Positions 50,476 to 64,000 of a DNA stretch of 64,000 bases are shown here, in pieces. The notes below the pieces were generated by a model, which saw nothing but the letters and a program-made list of their open reading frames with translations, was not told the DNA's origin and did not search any database. This DNA comes from Klebsiella planticola ATCC 33531. Its GTDB lineage: Bacteria; Pseudomonadota; Gammaproteobacteria; Enterobacterales; Enterobacteriaceae. Within the stretch, counting starts at the first letter, position 1. Every line of letters begins with the position of its first letter. The stretch is from NCBI RefSeq assembly GCF_000735435.1, contig NZ_JMPP01000009.1, forward strand, positions 1-64,000, written 5' to 3'. Position numbers and translations under genes: made by a program.

Positions 50476-50516
50476 CCCTGGGTGTATATACAGTTATGCT
50501 GTGAGTATATACAGCT
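50476..50516. promoter_or_regulatory. Two LexA boxes upstream of lexA
   Basis: CTG-N10-CAG occurs at 50478-50493 and again at 50499-50514, with tgtatata-type cores. The tandem arrangement equals the two operators of E. coli lexA and mediates autoregulation. Confidence 0.95.
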
Positions 50517-50688
50517 AACGGTGATTTTGGAATCAAATTTCACACAAAAATCAGGAGATTCTTTCCATTTTGCGTCCCCGATAGCCCATGGCGCCAGGGG
50601 TGATTGTCGCCGGCCGGGCAAAAGCTCATCGGGTTCGCCCGATCGCCGGGAAGACATCGCAAAGCGGAATATCTCACCACGTGGCCGC

Positions 50689-51057
50689 TCAGTGATAGCG
50701 AGCCCACAGTAAGAGCGCCCAGGTGATCAGCGCGATCGCAATGGCCAGCAGCACCGCCGCAGACCCCATATCTTTCGCCCGACCGGACAGCTCATGATGT
50801 TCCGGGCCAATACGGTCCACCACCGCCTCAATCGCGCTATTAAGAATTTCGACTATCATCACTATCAGGACCGAGCCTATCAGCAGCACACGCGTGATGG
50901 CGTCGACGTCCAGCCAGCAGGCTATCGCTACAGCAACAATGGCGGCGATGCCTTCTTGACGAAATGCGGCCTCATTTATCCATGCCGCACGGAACCCTTT
51001 CCAGGAATAACCTGCCGCTTTAATGATTCGGGTTAACCCAGTGGTATTATTGGCCAT
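50689..51057 (-). CDS. dgkA: Diacylglycerol kinase DgkA
   Basis: A 122-residue trimeric inner-membrane kinase with three membrane helices that recycles diacylglycerol from MDO synthesis to phosphatidic acid. Conserved core: WINEAAFRQEG, VEILNSAIEAVVDRIG and HELSGRAKDMGSAAV. The ATG at 51057 gives the E. coli N-terminus MANNTTG. Divergent from plsB, its functional neighbour in phospholipid synthesis. Confidence 0.96.
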   Translation of the reverse strand: MANNTTGLTRIIKAAGYSWKGFRAAWINEAAFRQEGIAAIVAVAIACWLDVDAITRVLLIGSVLIVMIVEILNSAIEAVVDRIGPEHHELSGRAKDMGSAAVLLAIAIALITWALLLWARYH

Positions 51058-51186
51058 CAAAAGAACCTTTTTATGTAAATGACGTCAATGAGTGTACGCG
51101 TTTGCCGCGTGGCAACGGAAATTTTGCGCGCTTTCTGTTATTCTTGCCGCGCATTTGCATGATTAACCAGAGGCTTCACATCGTTT

Positions 51187-53610
51187 ATGTCCGGCTGGCA
51201 ACGAATTTACTATAATTTACTGAATTTACCATTACGGGTGCTGGTAAAAAGCAAGTCTATTCCCGCAGAACCTGCTCAGGAATTAGGGCTGGATACCTCG
51301 CGTCCTATCATGTACGTCCTGCCTTATAATTCAAAGGCGGACCTGCTGACCCTGCGCGCTCAGTGCCTGGAGCACGATTTACCCGATCCGCTTGAACCGC
51401 TGGAAATCGACGGCGCGCTGCTGCCGCGCTACGTCTTTATCCACGGCGGCCCGCGCGTCTTTACCTACTACGCGCCGAAAGAAGAGTCGATTAAGCTGTT
51501 CCACGACTACCTGGATCTGCACCGCAACCATCCTGACCTGGACGTGCAAATGGTGCCGGTGTCGGTGATGTTTGGGCGTGCGCCTGGGCGCGAAAAAGGC
51601 GAAGTTAACCCGCCGCTGCGCATGCTGAATGGCATTCAGAAGTTCTTCGCCGTTCTGTGGCTGGGACGCGACAGCTTTGTCCGTTTCTCGCCGCCGGTTT
51701 CTCTGCGCAGAATGGCCACCGAACACGGCACCGATAAAATTATCGCCCAGAAGCTTGCCCGCGTCGCGCGTATGCACTTCGCCCGCCAGCGTCTGGCAGC
51801 CGTCGGCCCACGTCTGCCGGCGCGTCAGGACCTGTTCAATAAGCTGCTGGCATCCAAAGCCATCGCCCGCGCGGTAGAAGATGAAGCGCGCAGCAAGAAA
51901 ATCTCCCATGAGAAGGCGCAGCAAAACGCCATCGCGCTGATGGAAGAGATCGCCGCGAACTTCTCTTATGAGATGATTCGCCTGACCGACCGCGTTCTCG
52001 GTTTTACCTGGAACCGTCTCTATCAGGGGATCAACGTCCACAACGCCGAGCGCGTACGTCAGCTGGCCCATGAAGGGCACGAGATTGTCTACGTACCGTG
52101 CCATCGTAGCCATATGGACTACCTGCTGCTCTCCTACGTGCTGTATCACCAGGGGCTGGTGCCGCCGCATATTGCCGCCGGTATCAACCTGAACTTCTGG
52201 CCAGCAGGCCCCATTTTCCGCCGCGGTGGCGCATTCTTTATTCGTCGTACCTTTAAGGGCAATAAGCTCTATTCAACGGTGTTCCGCGAATATCTCGGCG
52301 AGTTGTTCAGCCGGGGTTACTCCGTGGAGTACTTCGTTGAAGGGGGCCGCTCGCGTACCGGCCGTCTGCTGGATCCGAAAACCGGTACCCTGTCGATGAC
52401 CATCCAGGCCATGCTGCGCGGCGGGACCCGACCGATCACGCTGGTGCCTATCTACATCGGTTACGAGCACGTGATGGAAGTGGGCACCTACGCCAAAGAG
52501 CTGCGCGGTGCGACGAAAGAAAAAGAGAGTCTGCCGCAGATGCTGCGCGGCCTGAGCAAGCTGCGTAACCTCGGTCAGGGCTATGTTAACTTTGGCGAAC
52601 CTCTGCCGCTGATGACTTACCTGAACCAGCATGTTCCGGAATGGCGTGAGTCTATCGATCCGATCGAAGCGGTTCGCCCATCGTGGCTGACGCCGACGGT
52701 CAACAATATTGCTTCCGACCTGATGGTGCGCATCAACAACGCCGGCGCGGCCAACGCCATGAACCTGTGCTGCACCGCGCTGCTGGCCTCTCGTCAGCGC
52801 TCGTTGACCCGCGAACAGCTGACGCAACAGCTGGAGTGCTACCTCGATCTGCTGCGCAACGTACCGTACTCCCCGGATGCGACCACGCCGACGGCCTCCG
52901 CCAGCGAGCTGATTGACCACGCGCTGAAGATGAATAAGTTCGAGGTCGAGAAAGATACCATCGGCGATATCATCATTCTGCCGCGCGAGCAGGCGGTGCT
53001 GATGACCTACTACCGCAACAACATCGCCCATATGCTGATGCTGCCGTCGCTGCTGGCGGCGATCATTACCCAGCATCGTCGTATCACCCGCGCGGAAGTG
53101 CTGCGTCACGTTGAGATGTTCTATCCGCTGCTGAAGGCCGAGCTATTCCTGCGCTGGGAAAAAGCAGAGCTGGCTGGCGTCATCGATGCCCTGGCGGCGG
53201 AAATGCAGCGTCAGGGGCTGATTGTCCTGAGCGATGAGGCAATCAGCATCAATCCGTCCCACTCCCGTTCCTTGCAGCTGCTGGCCGCAGGCGCGCGCGA
53301 GACGCTCCAGCGCTACGCCATTACCTTCTGGCTGCTGAGCGCGAACCCGTCCATCAACCGCAGTTCTCTGGAGAAAGAGAGCCGCACGGTGGCGCAGCGT
53401 CTGTCGGTGCTGCACGGTATCAACGCGCCGGAGTTCTTCGATAAAGCGGTATTCAGTACGTTAGTGCTGACGCTGCGCGATGAGGGCTATATCAGCGACA
53501 CCGGCGATGCTGAGCCGGCAGAGACGCTGAAGGTCTACCAGATGCTGGCCGATCTGATTACGTCGGATGTGCGCTTGACGATTGAAAGCGTCACGCAGGA
53601 TGAAGCGTAA
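51187..53610 (+). CDS. plsB: Glycerol-3-phosphate acyltransferase PlsB
   Basis: An 807-residue membrane-associated acyltransferase making lysophosphatidic acid, the first step of phospholipid synthesis; length as in E. coli. Block I HRSHMD has catalytic His306 and Asp311; FIRRTFKGN and [10 protein letters not shown] are blocks II and III, and [15 protein letters not shown] is block IV. An agagg ribosome site precedes the ATG. Divergent from dgkA and convergent with ubiA. Confidence 0.97.
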   Translation: MSGWQRIYYNLLNLPLRVLVKSKSIPAEPAQELGLDTSRPIMYVLPYNSKADLLTLRAQCLEHDLPDPLEPLEIDGALLPRYVFIHGGPRVFTYYAPKEESIKLFHDYLDLHRNHPDLDVQMVPVSVMFGRAPGREKGEVNPPLRMLNGIQKFFAVLWLGRDSFVRFSPPVSLRRMATEHGTDKIIAQKLARVARMHFARQRLAAVGPRLPARQDLFNKLLASKAIARAVEDEARSKKISHEKAQQNAIALMEEIAANFSYEMIRLTDRVLGFTWNRLYQGINVHNAERVRQLAHEGHEIVYVPCHRSHMDYLLLSYVLYHQGLVPPHIAAGINLNFWPAGPIFRRGGAFFIRRTFKGNKLYSTVFREYLGELFSRGYSVEYFVEGGRSRTGRLLDPKTGTLSMTIQAMLRGGTRPITLVPIYIGYEHVMEVGTYAKELRGATKEKESLPQMLRGLSKLRNLGQGYVNFGEPLPLMTYLNQHVPEWRESIDPIEAVRPSWLTPTVNNIASDLMVRINNAGAANAMNLCCTALLASRQRSLTREQLTQQLECYLDLLRNVPYSPDATTPTASASELIDHALKMNKFEVEKDTIGDIIILPREQAVLMTYYRNNIAHMLMLPSLLAAIITQHRRITRAEVLRHVEMFYPLLKAELFLRWEKAELAGVIDALAAEMQRQGLIVLSDEAISINPSHSRSLQLLAAGARETLQRYAITFWLLSANPSINRSSLEKESRTVAQRLSVLHGINAPEFFDKAVFSTLVLTLRDEGYISDTGDAEPAETLKVYQMLADLITSDVRLTIESVTQDEA

Positions 53611-53629
53611 CGACTGAGACAGGCTTTCC

Positions 53630-53672
53630 TCTCCCCCGGCTATGGCGTTTGCGCCGCATGCCGGGGGAAAGG
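53630..53672. other. REP-like hairpin between plsB and ubiA
   Basis: tcccccggc and gccgggggaa pair around a GC-rich loop between the converging stops. Typical 3'-end REP or terminator structure without a clear U tract. Confidence 0.55.
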
Positions 53673-53678
53673 AAGAGA

Positions 53679-54548
53679 CTACTGCAGATAGCTCATCGCC
53701 AGACCGAGAAACACCACCAGTCCGACGTAGTTATTATTTAAAAACGCTTTAAAGCAGTCGTCCCGTTCGCGACGGAAAATCAGCTTCTGCTGCCAGAAAA
53801 ACAGCCCTGCGGCGATAAACAGCGACCAGTAATATTCCCAGTGCAGCCCGTTCAGCCAGCCGATGGCGGCCAGCAGTACCAGCACCCCAATCTGCAATAT
53901 ACCGATAATGGTACGGTCATGTTCGCCGAACAAGATCGCCGTTGATTTAATCCCGATTTTGACGTCATCGTCCCTGTCGACCATCGCGTACTGGGTATCG
54001 TAAGCCATCGCCCACAAAATATTGGCGAGGAACATCAGCCAGCAGCTTAACGGCAACGCTTCGCTCACCGCCGAGAAGGCCATCGGAATCGACCAGCCGA
54101 ACGCCGCGCCCAGCACCACCTGCGGCAAGTGGGTATAGCGTTTCATAAACGGATACACCCACGCCAGCGCCAGCGCCGCCACCGACAGCAGGATGGTCAT
54201 GGTGTTTAAGGTCAGCACCAGCAGGAACGAAAGCACAACCAGCACGGCAAACAGAATCCGGGCCTCTTTCTCCGAGACATCGCCGCTGGGCAGCGGACGG
54301 CGGGCGGTGCGTTTAACATGGCCGTCAAACTTTCGGTCGGCGTAATCATTCACCACGCAACCGGCGGCGCGCATCAGCCAGACGCCGGCGACAAAAACGG
54401 CCAGAATCCACAGCGGCGGAATCCCCGGCGTCGCCACCCACAGTGCCCACAGCGTCGGCCACAGCAACAGCAGCGCGCCAATGGGTTTGTCAGTACGCAT
54501 CAGGCGATGAAACGCCAACAGCTTATTCTGCGCCAGACTCCTCTCCAT
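53679..54548 (-). CDS. ubiA: 4-hydroxybenzoate octaprenyltransferase UbiA
   Basis: A 289-residue polytopic membrane prenyltransferase of ubiquinone synthesis (E. coli 290). The two Asp-rich motifs are present: [15 protein letters not shown] and [19 protein letters not shown]. It attaches the octaprenyl chain to the 4-hydroxybenzoate made by UbiC, which is encoded 12 nt upstream on the same strand. Confidence 0.97.
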   Translation of the reverse strand: MERSLAQNKLLAFHRLMRTDKPIGALLLLWPTLWALWVATPGIPPLWILAVFVAGVWLMRAAGCVVNDYADRKFDGHVKRTARRPLPSGDVSEKEARILFAVLVVLSFLLVLTLNTMTILLSVAALALAWVYPFMKRYTHLPQVVLGAAFGWSIPMAFSAVSEALPLSCWLMFLANILWAMAYDTQYAMVDRDDDVKIGIKSTAILFGEHDRTIIGILQIGVLVLLAAIGWLNGLHWEYYWSLFIAAGLFFWQQKLIFRRERDDCFKAFLNNNYVGLVVFLGLAMSYLQ

Positions 54549-54560
54549 TTTCTTTTCCTC

Positions 54561-55058
54561 TTAATACAGCGGCGACGCAGGCAGAAAAAGTTCTGTCAGC
54601 AGCAGCGGTTTACCGCTCAGCCGCAGGCGAGAACGACGCCCCCACAGCTCTGCTGTGCGCCCAATTTCAATAAAATCGCGGGTTAATGTCGATGACGTGA
54701 ACAAATAACGCCCCAGCGGCGTCTGCCCCAACTGCTGCAGGGCCAGTTCCGGGCCGCACAGCGTCGACTCAGGCACGACCGTTCGGCCAGCGAGCCAGGG
54801 TTCACCATTGGCGCAAAGTATGATTTCCCGCAGCCAGTAACGCGCTTCATCCGGCAGCAACGCCTCTTCACCCACCAGCGCTTCCCGGCCGACGAAACCC
54901 TCGTTGACTCGATTAACACTGACTTTTTTCCCTTGTTGCTCAAAGCGTTGAGTCATTGAGTCTTCCAGCAACAGCCAGTCGCGCAGGTGCGGTTCCAGCG
55001 GGGGTATCGCGGCAAAATAGCGCAGCGCACGCAGTTGCGTAAGCGCAGGATGTGACAT
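54561..55058 (-). CDS. ubiC: Chorismate lyase UbiC
   Basis: A 165-residue soluble enzyme (same length as E. coli) that converts chorismate to 4-hydroxybenzoate and pyruvate, the first committed step of ubiquinone synthesis. Family features: [46 protein letters not shown] and [18 protein letters not shown]. It forms the ubiC-ubiA operon. Confidence 0.96.
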   Translation of the reverse strand: MSHPALTQLRALRYFAAIPPLEPHLRDWLLLEDSMTQRFEQQGKKVSVNRVNEGFVGREALVGEEALLPDEARYWLREIILCANGEPWLAGRTVVPESTLCGPELALQQLGQTPLGRYLFTSSTLTRDFIEIGRTAELWGRRSRLRLSGKPLLLTELFLPASPLY

Positions 55059-55180
55059 GCCTGATTCTCCGTTACATAACGTAGCAGCATTGTATCGCAG
55101 AATAAGCCAGTCAGGGCGGGCAAAGCGTCAAGATACGATCATCGGCGTAACAGCCATGCAACAGCAGCCGCCACGCGATA

Positions 55181-55209
55181 AAAAAAGGTGCGTCCAGGCG
55201 GACGCACCT
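55181..55209 (-). terminator. malM (malK-lamB-malM operon) terminator
   Basis: A perfect 10-bp stem (55186-55195 with 55200-55209, loop aggc). On the minus strand it is followed by ttttttat. Strong terminator about 40 bp past malM. Confidence 0.9.
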
Positions 55210-55247
55210 AAAGGCTGTGCCTAAACATCAGCATTGTGGGGAGACGA

Positions 55248-56198
55248 TCACCCCTTGCCTTTTACACTGCTGATAAAGGTGGAACGAGCAGATTTCGAGC
55301 CGAGGCGCTCAGCTTCGTTCATCAGTTTAAGGGCTTTATCGATATCACCTTTCGCAACCGCCTGCTTGATGCCGTTGTTAAAGTAAGTTTCCGTATCGTC
55401 AAGCATCGGTTCGCTCTTCGCAGCCGGCGCTGGCGCCGCTGCTGGAGCAACGGCCGGCGCGGCGGCTGGCGCGTTGTAGACCGGAGCCGCGGTATTACCG
55501 ACGGTCACTGGGCCCGGGCCGGAGGAGCCAAACAGCGGCCCAACCAGCACGCTGGAGCCGGAAGAAGTTTTCACCTTCAGACCCAGGGTACCTTCGGTGG
55601 TATGTTTGGCAATCGGGTCCGGAATATCCGGCACCGCATTACCTGTGCCTTTGGCGTAGGCCTTCGCCGGATCGATTAATTTGGTGGTCTGCTGCAAATC
55701 CTGCGGGGTAGTAAAGACCAGCACATAGATTTTTTGCTGACCTAAAGCCGGAGTCAGGCGCATCACCCCTTCCAGGCGATCCGAGCTCATCACGCCCGGC
55801 TCCAGATAGGTGAAGTAGCTGCTTGGGAAAAACGCCGATGGCGTCATATTCTGGTCAAGAATCAGCACATTTGGCGCATAAACGCTGGTTTGCTTATTCA
55901 CTTCACTGGTCAGGGTCAGGGTCAGCTCACCGATATTTGCCGGGACGCTGTAGGCCGCCACGGGGCCGACGATGCCGGGGATATTCAGCGACTGGCCAGC
56001 CGTCGCTAACTTTGTGGTTTGCGTTTTCGATTGGTCGACCGGCGTCCAGGTTAGCTGTTGTAACGCGGAAGCAGGAATGGTCGGTGCGGCAGAAGTATTC
56101 TGCGGCACGAAATTCACATCAGCAAAACTGACTGCGGGTACGCTGGCCAGCAGGCCGGCGGACAGGCAGAGGGCAACGAGACTTTTCTTCATTTTCAT
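55248..56198 (-). CDS. malM: Maltose regulon periplasmic protein MalM
   Basis: A 316-residue periplasmic protein (E. coli MalM 306) with a signal peptide ending VSFADVNF. It is similar throughout to E. coli, with an Ala/Pro-rich linker around residues 250-275 that is about 10 residues longer here. The ATG at 56198 has a gaggtg ribosome site; the reading to 56240 is rejected. Third gene of malK-lamB-malM. Function not firmly known. Confidence 0.94.
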   Translation of the reverse strand: MKMKKSLVALCLSAGLLASVPAVSFADVNFVPQNTSAAPTIPASALQQLTWTPVDQSKTQTTKLATAGQSLNIPGIVGPVAAYSVPANIGELTLTLTSEVNKQTSVYAPNVLILDQNMTPSAFFPSSYFTYLEPGVMSSDRLEGVMRLTPALGQQKIYVLVFTTPQDLQQTTKLIDPAKAYAKGTGNAVPDIPDPIAKHTTEGTLGLKVKTSSGSSVLVGPLFGSSGPGPVTVGNTAAPVYNAPAAAPAVAPAAAPAPAAKSEPMLDDTETYFNNGIKQAVAKGDIDKALKLMNEAERLGSKSARSTFISSVKGKG

Positions 56199-56260
56199 TG
56201 TTATCACCTCAATTCCGATGGCCAAGCGGTAGCCAGGCAATAGCCCGCTGAGCCGAAGAT

Positions 56261-56280
56261 AGAGGGGCTTGCGCCCCTCT
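56261..56280. other. lamB-malM intercistronic hairpin
   Basis: A perfect 8-bp stem (agaggggc / gcccctct, loop ttgc). Probably protects the 3' end of lamB mRNA or partially terminates, consistent with more LamB than MalM. Confidence 0.6.
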
Positions 56281-56305
56281 TTTGGTCATCACACGTCAGG
56301 TTGGA

Positions 56306-57682
<1,377 letters not shown>

Positions 57683-57716
57683 CTATGGGGTTCGTGTTTT
57701 TTTTTAATGGGAAGCC

Positions 57717-58826
57717 TTACACGCCCGGCTCTTTATGCAACCGACGACACGCCGTACCATCCTCACGGAATAAATGGCAGCGCTCTGGTGGCAAACCGAT
57801 AGCGAATGTGGCTCCCTCTTCTACCAACACCACGTCGTTCTGGCGGTAAACCAGGTTTTGACGGATGGCGGGGATCTGGATATGAATTTGTGTTTCGTGA
57901 CCAAGCTGCTCAACCACCTGAACGACCCCTTCCAGAGTGACGTCGGCGATATCGCTGGGCAGCAGATGTTCCGGGCGGATGCCTAAGGACATATTGGCGC
58001 CAACCTGAACGCGGGCGCTGTCCACCGGCAGCCAGACGTGCTGGCGGTTCGGCAGTTCTACCTGAACCTGCTCAATGGCGGTTGCAGTCACTTTTACCGG
58101 CAGGAAGTTCATCTTTGGCGAACCAATAAAGCCCGCAACAAAGCGATCGGCCGGGTAGTGATACAGTTCCAGCGGTTTCCCGACCTGCGCAACGCGGCCG
58201 GCGTCCAGCACCACAATTTTGTCGGCCAGCGTCATCGCTTCGACCTGATCGTGGGTAACGTAGATCATCGTGCGCCCAAGACGCTTATGCAGACGGGAGA
58301 TTTCGATACGCATCTGCACGCGCAGCGCGGCATCGAGGTTAGAAAGTGGTTCGTCGAGCAGGAATACGCGGGGTTCAGCAACCAGGGTACGGCCAATCGC
58401 CACACGCTGACGCTGTCCACCGGATAATGCCTTCGGCTTACGCTCCAGCAGATGCGCCAGCTGCAGAACTTCCGCAACCTGAGTGACGCGCTGGTTAATT
58501 AAATCTTTTTTAGCACCGGCCAGCTTGAGGCCGAAAGACATGTTTTCCGCAACGGACAGATGAGGGTAAAGCGCATAAGACTGGAACACCATCCCGATAC
58601 CGCGTTCGGCCGGAGGGATATCGTTCATTCGCGCGTCACCAATAAATAAATCACCGCTGGTTATGGTTTCCAGCCCGGCAATCATACGCAGCAGGGTTGA
58701 TTTGCCGCAGCCCGATGGCCCGACAAACACCACGAACTCCCCTTCCTGGATGTCGAGATTGATATCTTTCGACACCACCACGTCACCCCAGGCTTTCGTT
58801 ATATTTCGCAGCTGTACGCTCGCCAT
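57717..58826 (-). CDS. malK: Maltose/maltodextrin ABC ATPase MalK
   Basis: A 369-residue ABC ATPase (E. coli 371). Walker [10 protein letters not shown] (36-44), signature LSGGQRQ, Walker B VFLLDEP, and the switch histidine in [17 protein letters not shown]. The C-terminal regulatory domain binds MalT and EIIA-Glc. Two residues are absent from the regulatory domain (LPNRQ rather than LPMPNRQ). The ATG at 58826 matches E. coli. First gene of malK-lamB-malM. Confidence 0.97.
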   Translation of the reverse strand: MASVQLRNITKAWGDVVVSKDINLDIQEGEFVVFVGPSGCGKSTLLRMIAGLETITSGDLFIGDARMNDIPPAERGIGMVFQSYALYPHLSVAENMSFGLKLAGAKKDLINQRVTQVAEVLQLAHLLERKPKALSGGQRQRVAIGRTLVAEPRVFLLDEPLSNLDAALRVQMRIEISRLHKRLGRTMIYVTHDQVEAMTLADKIVVLDAGRVAQVGKPLELYHYPADRFVAGFIGSPKMNFLPVKVTATAIEQVQVELPNRQHVWLPVDSARVQVGANMSLGIRPEHLLPSDIADVTLEGVVQVVEQLGHETQIHIQIPAIRQNLVYRQNDVVLVEEGATFAIGLPPERCHLFREDGTACRRLHKEPGV

Positions 58827-60386
<1,560 letters not shown>

Positions 60387-60392
60387 GAAAAT

Positions 60393-60475
60393 GGCGGGTG
60401 GCGCTTAGCTACCCGCCCTACCACTACGGCCTGGGCCGTAGGTCAGGCGAGCGTAAGCGCGGCCTGACAAATAAG
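60393..60475 (+). repeat. malE-malF intercistronic REP/hairpin cluster
   Basis: Three consecutive inverted repeats: ggcgggt / acccgcc (60392-60417), tacggcctgggccgta (60426-60441), and gtcaggc / gcctgac (about 60441-60468). In E. coli REP sequences here block 3' exonucleases and make malE mRNA more abundant than malF. Confidence 0.8.
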
Positions 60476-60502
60476 TTTTCACCGCTGTAGAGGATGATCC
60501 CC

Positions 60503-62047
60503 ATGGATGTCGTTAAAAAGAAACACTGGTGGCAAAGCCCGCAGCTGACATGGTCTGTGATTGGCTTGCTGTGCCTGCTGGTGGGTTACCTTGTCGTTTT
60601 GATGTACGCCCAGGGGGAGTACCTGTTTGCCATCCTGACGCTGATTTTAAGCTCAGCTGGCCTGTATATCTTTACCAACCGCAAGGCTTATGCCTGGCGC
60701 TATGTCTACCCGGGTCTCGCCGGGATGGGGCTGTTCGTCCTGTTCCCGCTGGTCTGCACCATCGCCATCGCCTTCACCAACTACAGCAGCACCAACCAGC
60801 TGACCTTTGAGCGCGCTCAGGAAGTGCTGATGGATCGCTCCTTCCAGGCCGGTAAATCCTACAACTTCTCGCTGTTCCCGGCGGGAGATGAGTGGAAACT
60901 GGCGCTGACCGATGGCGACAGCGGCAAAAATTACGTCTCCGATGCCTTTAAACTCGGCGGCGAGCAGAAACTGGCCTTAAAAGAAGGTGAAGCGCTGCCG
61001 GAAGGCGAACGCGCGAACCTGCGTATCATCACCCAAAACCGCACCGCGCTGAACCAATTGACCGCCATCCTGCCTGACGACAGCAAAGTGATCATGAGCT
61101 CACTGCGCCAGTTCTCCGGTACCCAGCCGCTGTACACGCTGGCGAATGATGGCACGCTGGCCAACAATCAGAGCGGCGTAAAATATCGTCCGAACAATGA
61201 CGTCGGTTTCTACCAGTCCATCAACGCTGACGGTAGCTGGGGCGCTGAGAAGCTGAGCCCGGGTTACACCGTCGGGATCGGCTGGGATAACTTCACCCGC
61301 GTCTTTACCGACGAAGGAATTCAGAAACCGTTCTTCGCTATCTTCGTCTGGACGGTGGTCTTCTCAGTTCTGACGGTGATTCTGACCGTGGCCGTAGGCA
61401 TGATCCTCGCCTGCCTCGTACAGTGGGAGTCTTTGAAAGGTAAAGCGATTTACCGTGTTCTGCTGATTCTGCCTTACGCCGTACCGTCGTTTATCTCGAT
61501 TCTGATTTTCAAAGGGCTGTTCAACCAGAGCTTTGGTGAAATCAACATGATGCTCAGCGCGCTGTTCGGCATCAAACCGGCCTGGTTCAGCGACCCGACC
61601 ACCGCGCGTTCGATGATCGTTATCGTCAACACCTGGCTGGGCTACCCGTACATGATGATTCTGTGCATGGGCCTGCTGAAAGCTATCCCTGACGACCTGT
61701 ACGAAGCATCGGCAATGGACGGCGCCGGTCCGTTCCAGAACTTCTTTAAGATTACGCTGCCGCTGCTGATTAAGCCTCTGACGCCGCTGATGATCGCCAG
61801 CTTCGCCTTCAACTTTAACAACTTCGTTTTGATTCAGCTGTTAACCAACGGCGGTCCGGACCGTCTCGGCACCACCACGCCGGCCGGCTATACCGACCTG
61901 CTGGTCAGCTACACCTACCGTATCGCCTTCGAAGGCGGCGGCGGTCAGGACTTCGGTCTGGCGGCAGCTATCGCCACCCTGATCTTCCTGCTGGTGGGCG
62001 TACTGGCGATTGTTAACCTGAAAGCCACACGAATGAAATTCGACTAA
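60503..62047 (+). CDS. malF: Maltose ABC transporter permease MalF
   Basis: A 514-residue inner-membrane permease (E. coli 514) with eight membrane segments and the large periplasmic P2 loop between about residues 90 and 275. EAA loop: [23 protein letters not shown], which docks onto MalK. The ATG at 60503 gives the E. coli start [10 protein letters not shown]; the earlier ATG at 60494 adds three residues. Second gene of malEFG. Confidence 0.97.
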   Translation: MDVVKKKHWWQSPQLTWSVIGLLCLLVGYLVVLMYAQGEYLFAILTLILSSAGLYIFTNRKAYAWRYVYPGLAGMGLFVLFPLVCTIAIAFTNYSSTNQLTFERAQEVLMDRSFQAGKSYNFSLFPAGDEWKLALTDGDSGKNYVSDAFKLGGEQKLALKEGEALPEGERANLRIITQNRTALNQLTAILPDDSKVIMSSLRQFSGTQPLYTLANDGTLANNQSGVKYRPNNDVGFYQSINADGSWGAEKLSPGYTVGIGWDNFTRVFTDEGIQKPFFAIFVWTVVFSVLTVILTVAVGMILACLVQWESLKGKAIYRVLLILPYAVPSFISILIFKGLFNQSFGEINMMLSALFGIKPAWFSDPTTARSMIVIVNTWLGYPYMMILCMGLLKAIPDDLYEASAMDGAGPFQNFFKITLPLLIKPLTPLMIASFAFNFNNFVLIQLLTNGGPDRLGTTTPAGYTDLLVSYTYRIAFEGGGGQDFGLAAAIATLIFLLVGVLAIVNLKATRMKFD

Positions 62048-62061
62048 GGAGGGCTCTGAAC

Positions 62062-62952
62062 ATGGCTATGGTACAACCCAAATCTCAGAAGCTGCGTTTA
62101 CTCACCACGCACCTCCTGCTGCTGGTTTTCATCGCGGCGATTATGTTCCCGTTGCTGATGGTTATTGCTATCTCTCTGCGCGAGGGTAACTTCGCCACCG
62201 GTAGCCTGATCCCGGACCAAATCTCCTGGGAGCACTGGCGGCTGGCGCTGGGCTTCAGCGTTGAACACGCTGACGGCCGCGTCACCCCGCCACCTTTCCC
62301 GGTTCTGCTGTGGTTGTGGAACTCGGTGAAAGTGGCCGGGATCACCGCCATCGGTATCGTGGCGCTGTCCACGACCTGCGCCTATGCCTTCGCCCGTATG
62401 CGCTTCCCGGGCAAAGCGACCCTGCTGAAAGGGATGTTGATTTTCCAGATGTTCCCGGCGGTGCTGTCGCTGGTGGCGTTATACGCCTTGTTTGACCGCC
62501 TCGGCCAGTATTTACCGTTCGTCGGCCTGAACACCCACGGCGGCGTCATCTTCGCCTATATGGGCGGAATTGCGCTGCACGTCTGGACGATTAAGGGCTA
62601 CTTCGAAACTATCGATGGCTCGCTGGAAGAAGCGGCGGCGCTGGATGGCGCGACGCCGTGGCAGGCCTTCCGTCTGGTCCTGCTGCCGCTGTCGGTACCG
62701 ATTCTGGCCGTCGTATTTATTCTGTCGTTCATTGCCGCGATTACCGAAGTACCGGTGGCCTCGCTGCTGCTGCGCGATGTGAACAGCTATACCCTGGCCG
62801 TCGGTATGCAACAGTATCTCAACCCGCAGAACTATCTGTGGGGCGACTTTGCCGCCGCGGCGGTGCTCTCCGCCATTCCGATTACGGTTGTCTTCCTGCT
62901 GGCCCAGCGCTGGCTGGTTAACGGCCTGACGGCAGGCGGGGTGAAAGGTTAA
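62062..62952 (+). CDS. malG: Maltose ABC transporter permease MalG
   Basis: A 296-residue permease (E. coli 296) with six membrane segments. EAA loop: [23 protein letters not shown]. With MalF it forms the translocation path. It starts 14 nt after malF with an aaggag ribosome site. Last gene of malEFG, followed by a structured 3' region. Confidence 0.97.
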   Translation: MAMVQPKSQKLRLLTTHLLLLVFIAAIMFPLLMVIAISLREGNFATGSLIPDQISWEHWRLALGFSVEHADGRVTPPPFPVLLWLWNSVKVAGITAIGIVALSTTCAYAFARMRFPGKATLLKGMLIFQMFPAVLSLVALYALFDRLGQYLPFVGLNTHGGVIFAYMGGIALHVWTIKGYFETIDGSLEEAAALDGATPWQAFRLVLLPLSVPILAVVFILSFIAAITEVPVASLLLRDVNSYTLAVGMQQYLNPQNYLWGDFAAAAVLSAIPITVVFLLAQRWLVNGLTAGGVKG

Positions 62953-63149
62953 GTTTCATCGTTATACCCGCCCCAAATTTCAGCGGAGGGATGGTGCTTT
63001 AGTTGCTGTACACGAACCCCAACCGGGTACGGCAACTACCGCCCTCAGCTGAAAAAGTAAGGCAAATGCCACTGCTATCCTCAACTGGACCCTACATAAA
63101 TTAAGTTTTGTGACTGTTGGTCAGCGGCCTCTGAAGGCCGCTTTTTTTT
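62953..63149 (+). ncRNA. malG 3'UTR, likely MalH small RNA
   Basis: The 3' region of malEFG contains a long two-part hairpin and a terminator. The outer arms are tttcagc...aggg (62978-62990) with ccct...gctgaaa (63042-63054), and the inner stem is agttgctgtac (63001-63011) with gtacggcaact (63027-63037). The final terminator is at 63123-63149. In E. coli the Hfq-associated sRNA MalH comes from this place. Homology is by position and structure only. Confidence 0.5.
63123..63149 (+). terminator. malEFG terminator
   Basis: A perfect 8-bp stem (agcggcct / aggccgct, loop ctga) followed by eight T. The T run reaches into the last bases of psiE on the opposite strand. Confidence 0.92.
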
Positions 63150-63558
63150 ATTCGCGTTTCAGGCGGTTGGAGTTACACAGCCACAGCGTAATCACCAGAA
63201 TCAGGATCGCTGCCGAATAGATAAGCACCGCCATGGGCGATTCGTGATCGACAATAATCAGACGCACAATCGCCGTAATACCGATATAGACAAAATAGCG
63301 CAGCGGAAAGTGAAAGCCCGACTCAAAGTACTTCACAATCAGCGCGATAAATTCGAAATAGAGAAAATAGACCACCAGCCCTTCGACCAGCTTGTACTTA
63401 CTGACCGGTTCCGGAGTAAACAGGACATGCGCCAGATGGAACGTCTCTTTCCCGAGGAAAACCACCAGGATGACCCCCAGGCACAGCAGCGCCAGATTCA
63501 AAACCGCCTGCATGGCGGTCGCCACAAAATTGACCAACGGACGATAGACCGACGGCAT
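63148..63558 (-). CDS. psiE: Phosphate-starvation-inducible membrane protein PsiE
   Basis: A 136-residue inner-membrane protein (E. coli 136) with four hydrophobic segments and the conserved stretch [23 protein letters not shown]. The ATG at 63558 with a gaggt site is chosen; a GTG two codons upstream (63564) is also in frame. In E. coli it is under PhoB and CRP control; function unknown. Convergent with malG as in E. coli. Confidence 0.93.
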   Translation of the reverse strand: MPSVYRPLVNFVATAMQAVLNLALLCLGVILVVFLGKETFHLAHVLFTPEPVSKYKLVEGLVVYFLYFEFIALIVKYFESGFHFPLRYFVYIGITAIVRLIIVDHESPMAVLIYSAAILILVITLWLCNSNRLKRE

Positions 63559-63704
63559 AGGCACACCTCTTATATTCGTTATTCCTGCCGATCTGTATAA
63601 CGCAAAAACGTGATCCAGATCGATATTATTCGTTAACTTTTTGCGTCTGTTGCGTCAAATGTAACAATCACTTGCCAGACTGGCGGGTTAAAAAGGATAC
63701 AGCA

Positions 63705-64000
63705 ATGCTGACAATACGTACGGCGCAACGGGAAGACGCTCCCCTGCTGAGTGAAATGGGGAACGCCAGCTATCGCCACCACTTCGCCCACCTCTGGCAC
63801 AGCGCCAGCGAGCTGGCGCACTTCCTCCAGCAGGAGTACTCCCTGCCCGCCCTTCACCACAGCCTCAGCGATGAGCGCAGCTGCTGGCTGATTGCCGAAG
63901 CCCGGCATCCTGTCGGCTTCGCAAAATACAGCTGCCATCAGCCGATGGCGCCCGATGGTCCGCGCGGCACGTTGCTGCATAAGCTCTATTTACTGCCAAC
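63705..64000 (+). CDS. GNAT-family N-acetyltransferase, N-terminal part (runs off the window)
   Basis: An ATG with aagga upstream opens a frame that continues through the window end (98 complete codons). The start MLTIRTAQREDAPLLSEMGNASY and the later CWLIAEARHPVGFAKYS are typical of GNAT acetyltransferases. The remainder, with the acetyl-CoA binding loop, lies outside the window. Substrate unknown. Confidence 0.75.
   Translation, partial: MLTIRTAQREDAPLLSEMGNASYRHHFAHLWHSASELAHFLQQEYSLPALHHSLSDERSCWLIAEARHPVGFAKYSCHQPMAPDGPRGTLLHKLYLLP

Overview
This window is a chromosomal segment of an enteric bacterium of the Klebsiella/Raoultella type, probably the Klebsiella pneumoniae complex. Most proteins closely resemble Escherichia coli proteins as I remember them. 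The order follows the E. coli malG-to-gltP region in reverse. GC-rich coding sequence, a BamK-type second BamA, ECP fimbriae inserted beside ssb, and the absence of nrf genes between acs and gltP all point to Klebsiella. There are no rRNA or tRNA genes, CRISPR arrays, insertion sequences or phage genes.

Layout. 1-9300: yjcO, gltP with a tandem repeat downstream, the acetate-use operon acs-yjcH-actP, and a CidA/CidB-like membrane pair with a divergent LysR regulator. 9300-17150: Na+/H+ antiporter yjcE, purine permease ghxP, a glutathione S-transferase, the SraL small RNA, the soxR/soxS redox switch with its operator, the c-di-GMP phosphodiesterase pdeC, and yjcB. 17150-34445: an accessory block inserted between yjcB and ssb. 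It holds ecpABCDE (chaperone-usher fimbriae) with a LuxR-type gene in the regulator position, an AT-rich ToxR/FidL-like pair, a cysteine-rich unknown, bamK, a candidate 35-residue gene with its own terminator, a SoxS-sized AraC regulator, a FepA-type receptor with a Fur box, and an MltF-like lytic transglycosylase.

34540-55060: conserved core: ssb/uvrA sharing a LexA box, yjbR, yjbQ, aphA, tyrB (GTG start), alr, dnaB, qorA, pspG with a sigma-54 promoter, dusA, a cupin protein, zur, yjbJ, dinF-lexA with two LexA boxes, dgkA, plsB, ubiA-ubiC. 55250-63150: the maltose regulon, malK-lamB-malM divergent from malE-malF-malG, with structured spacers and a likely MalH sRNA region after malG. The window ends with psiE and a partial GNAT acetyltransferase.

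The core genes cover acetate scavenging, oxidative and SOS stress, envelope stress, lipid and quinone synthesis, and maltose uptake. The accessory block is almost entirely outer-membrane and envelope machinery plus regulators. It is the most interesting part of the window and is discussed in the findings.
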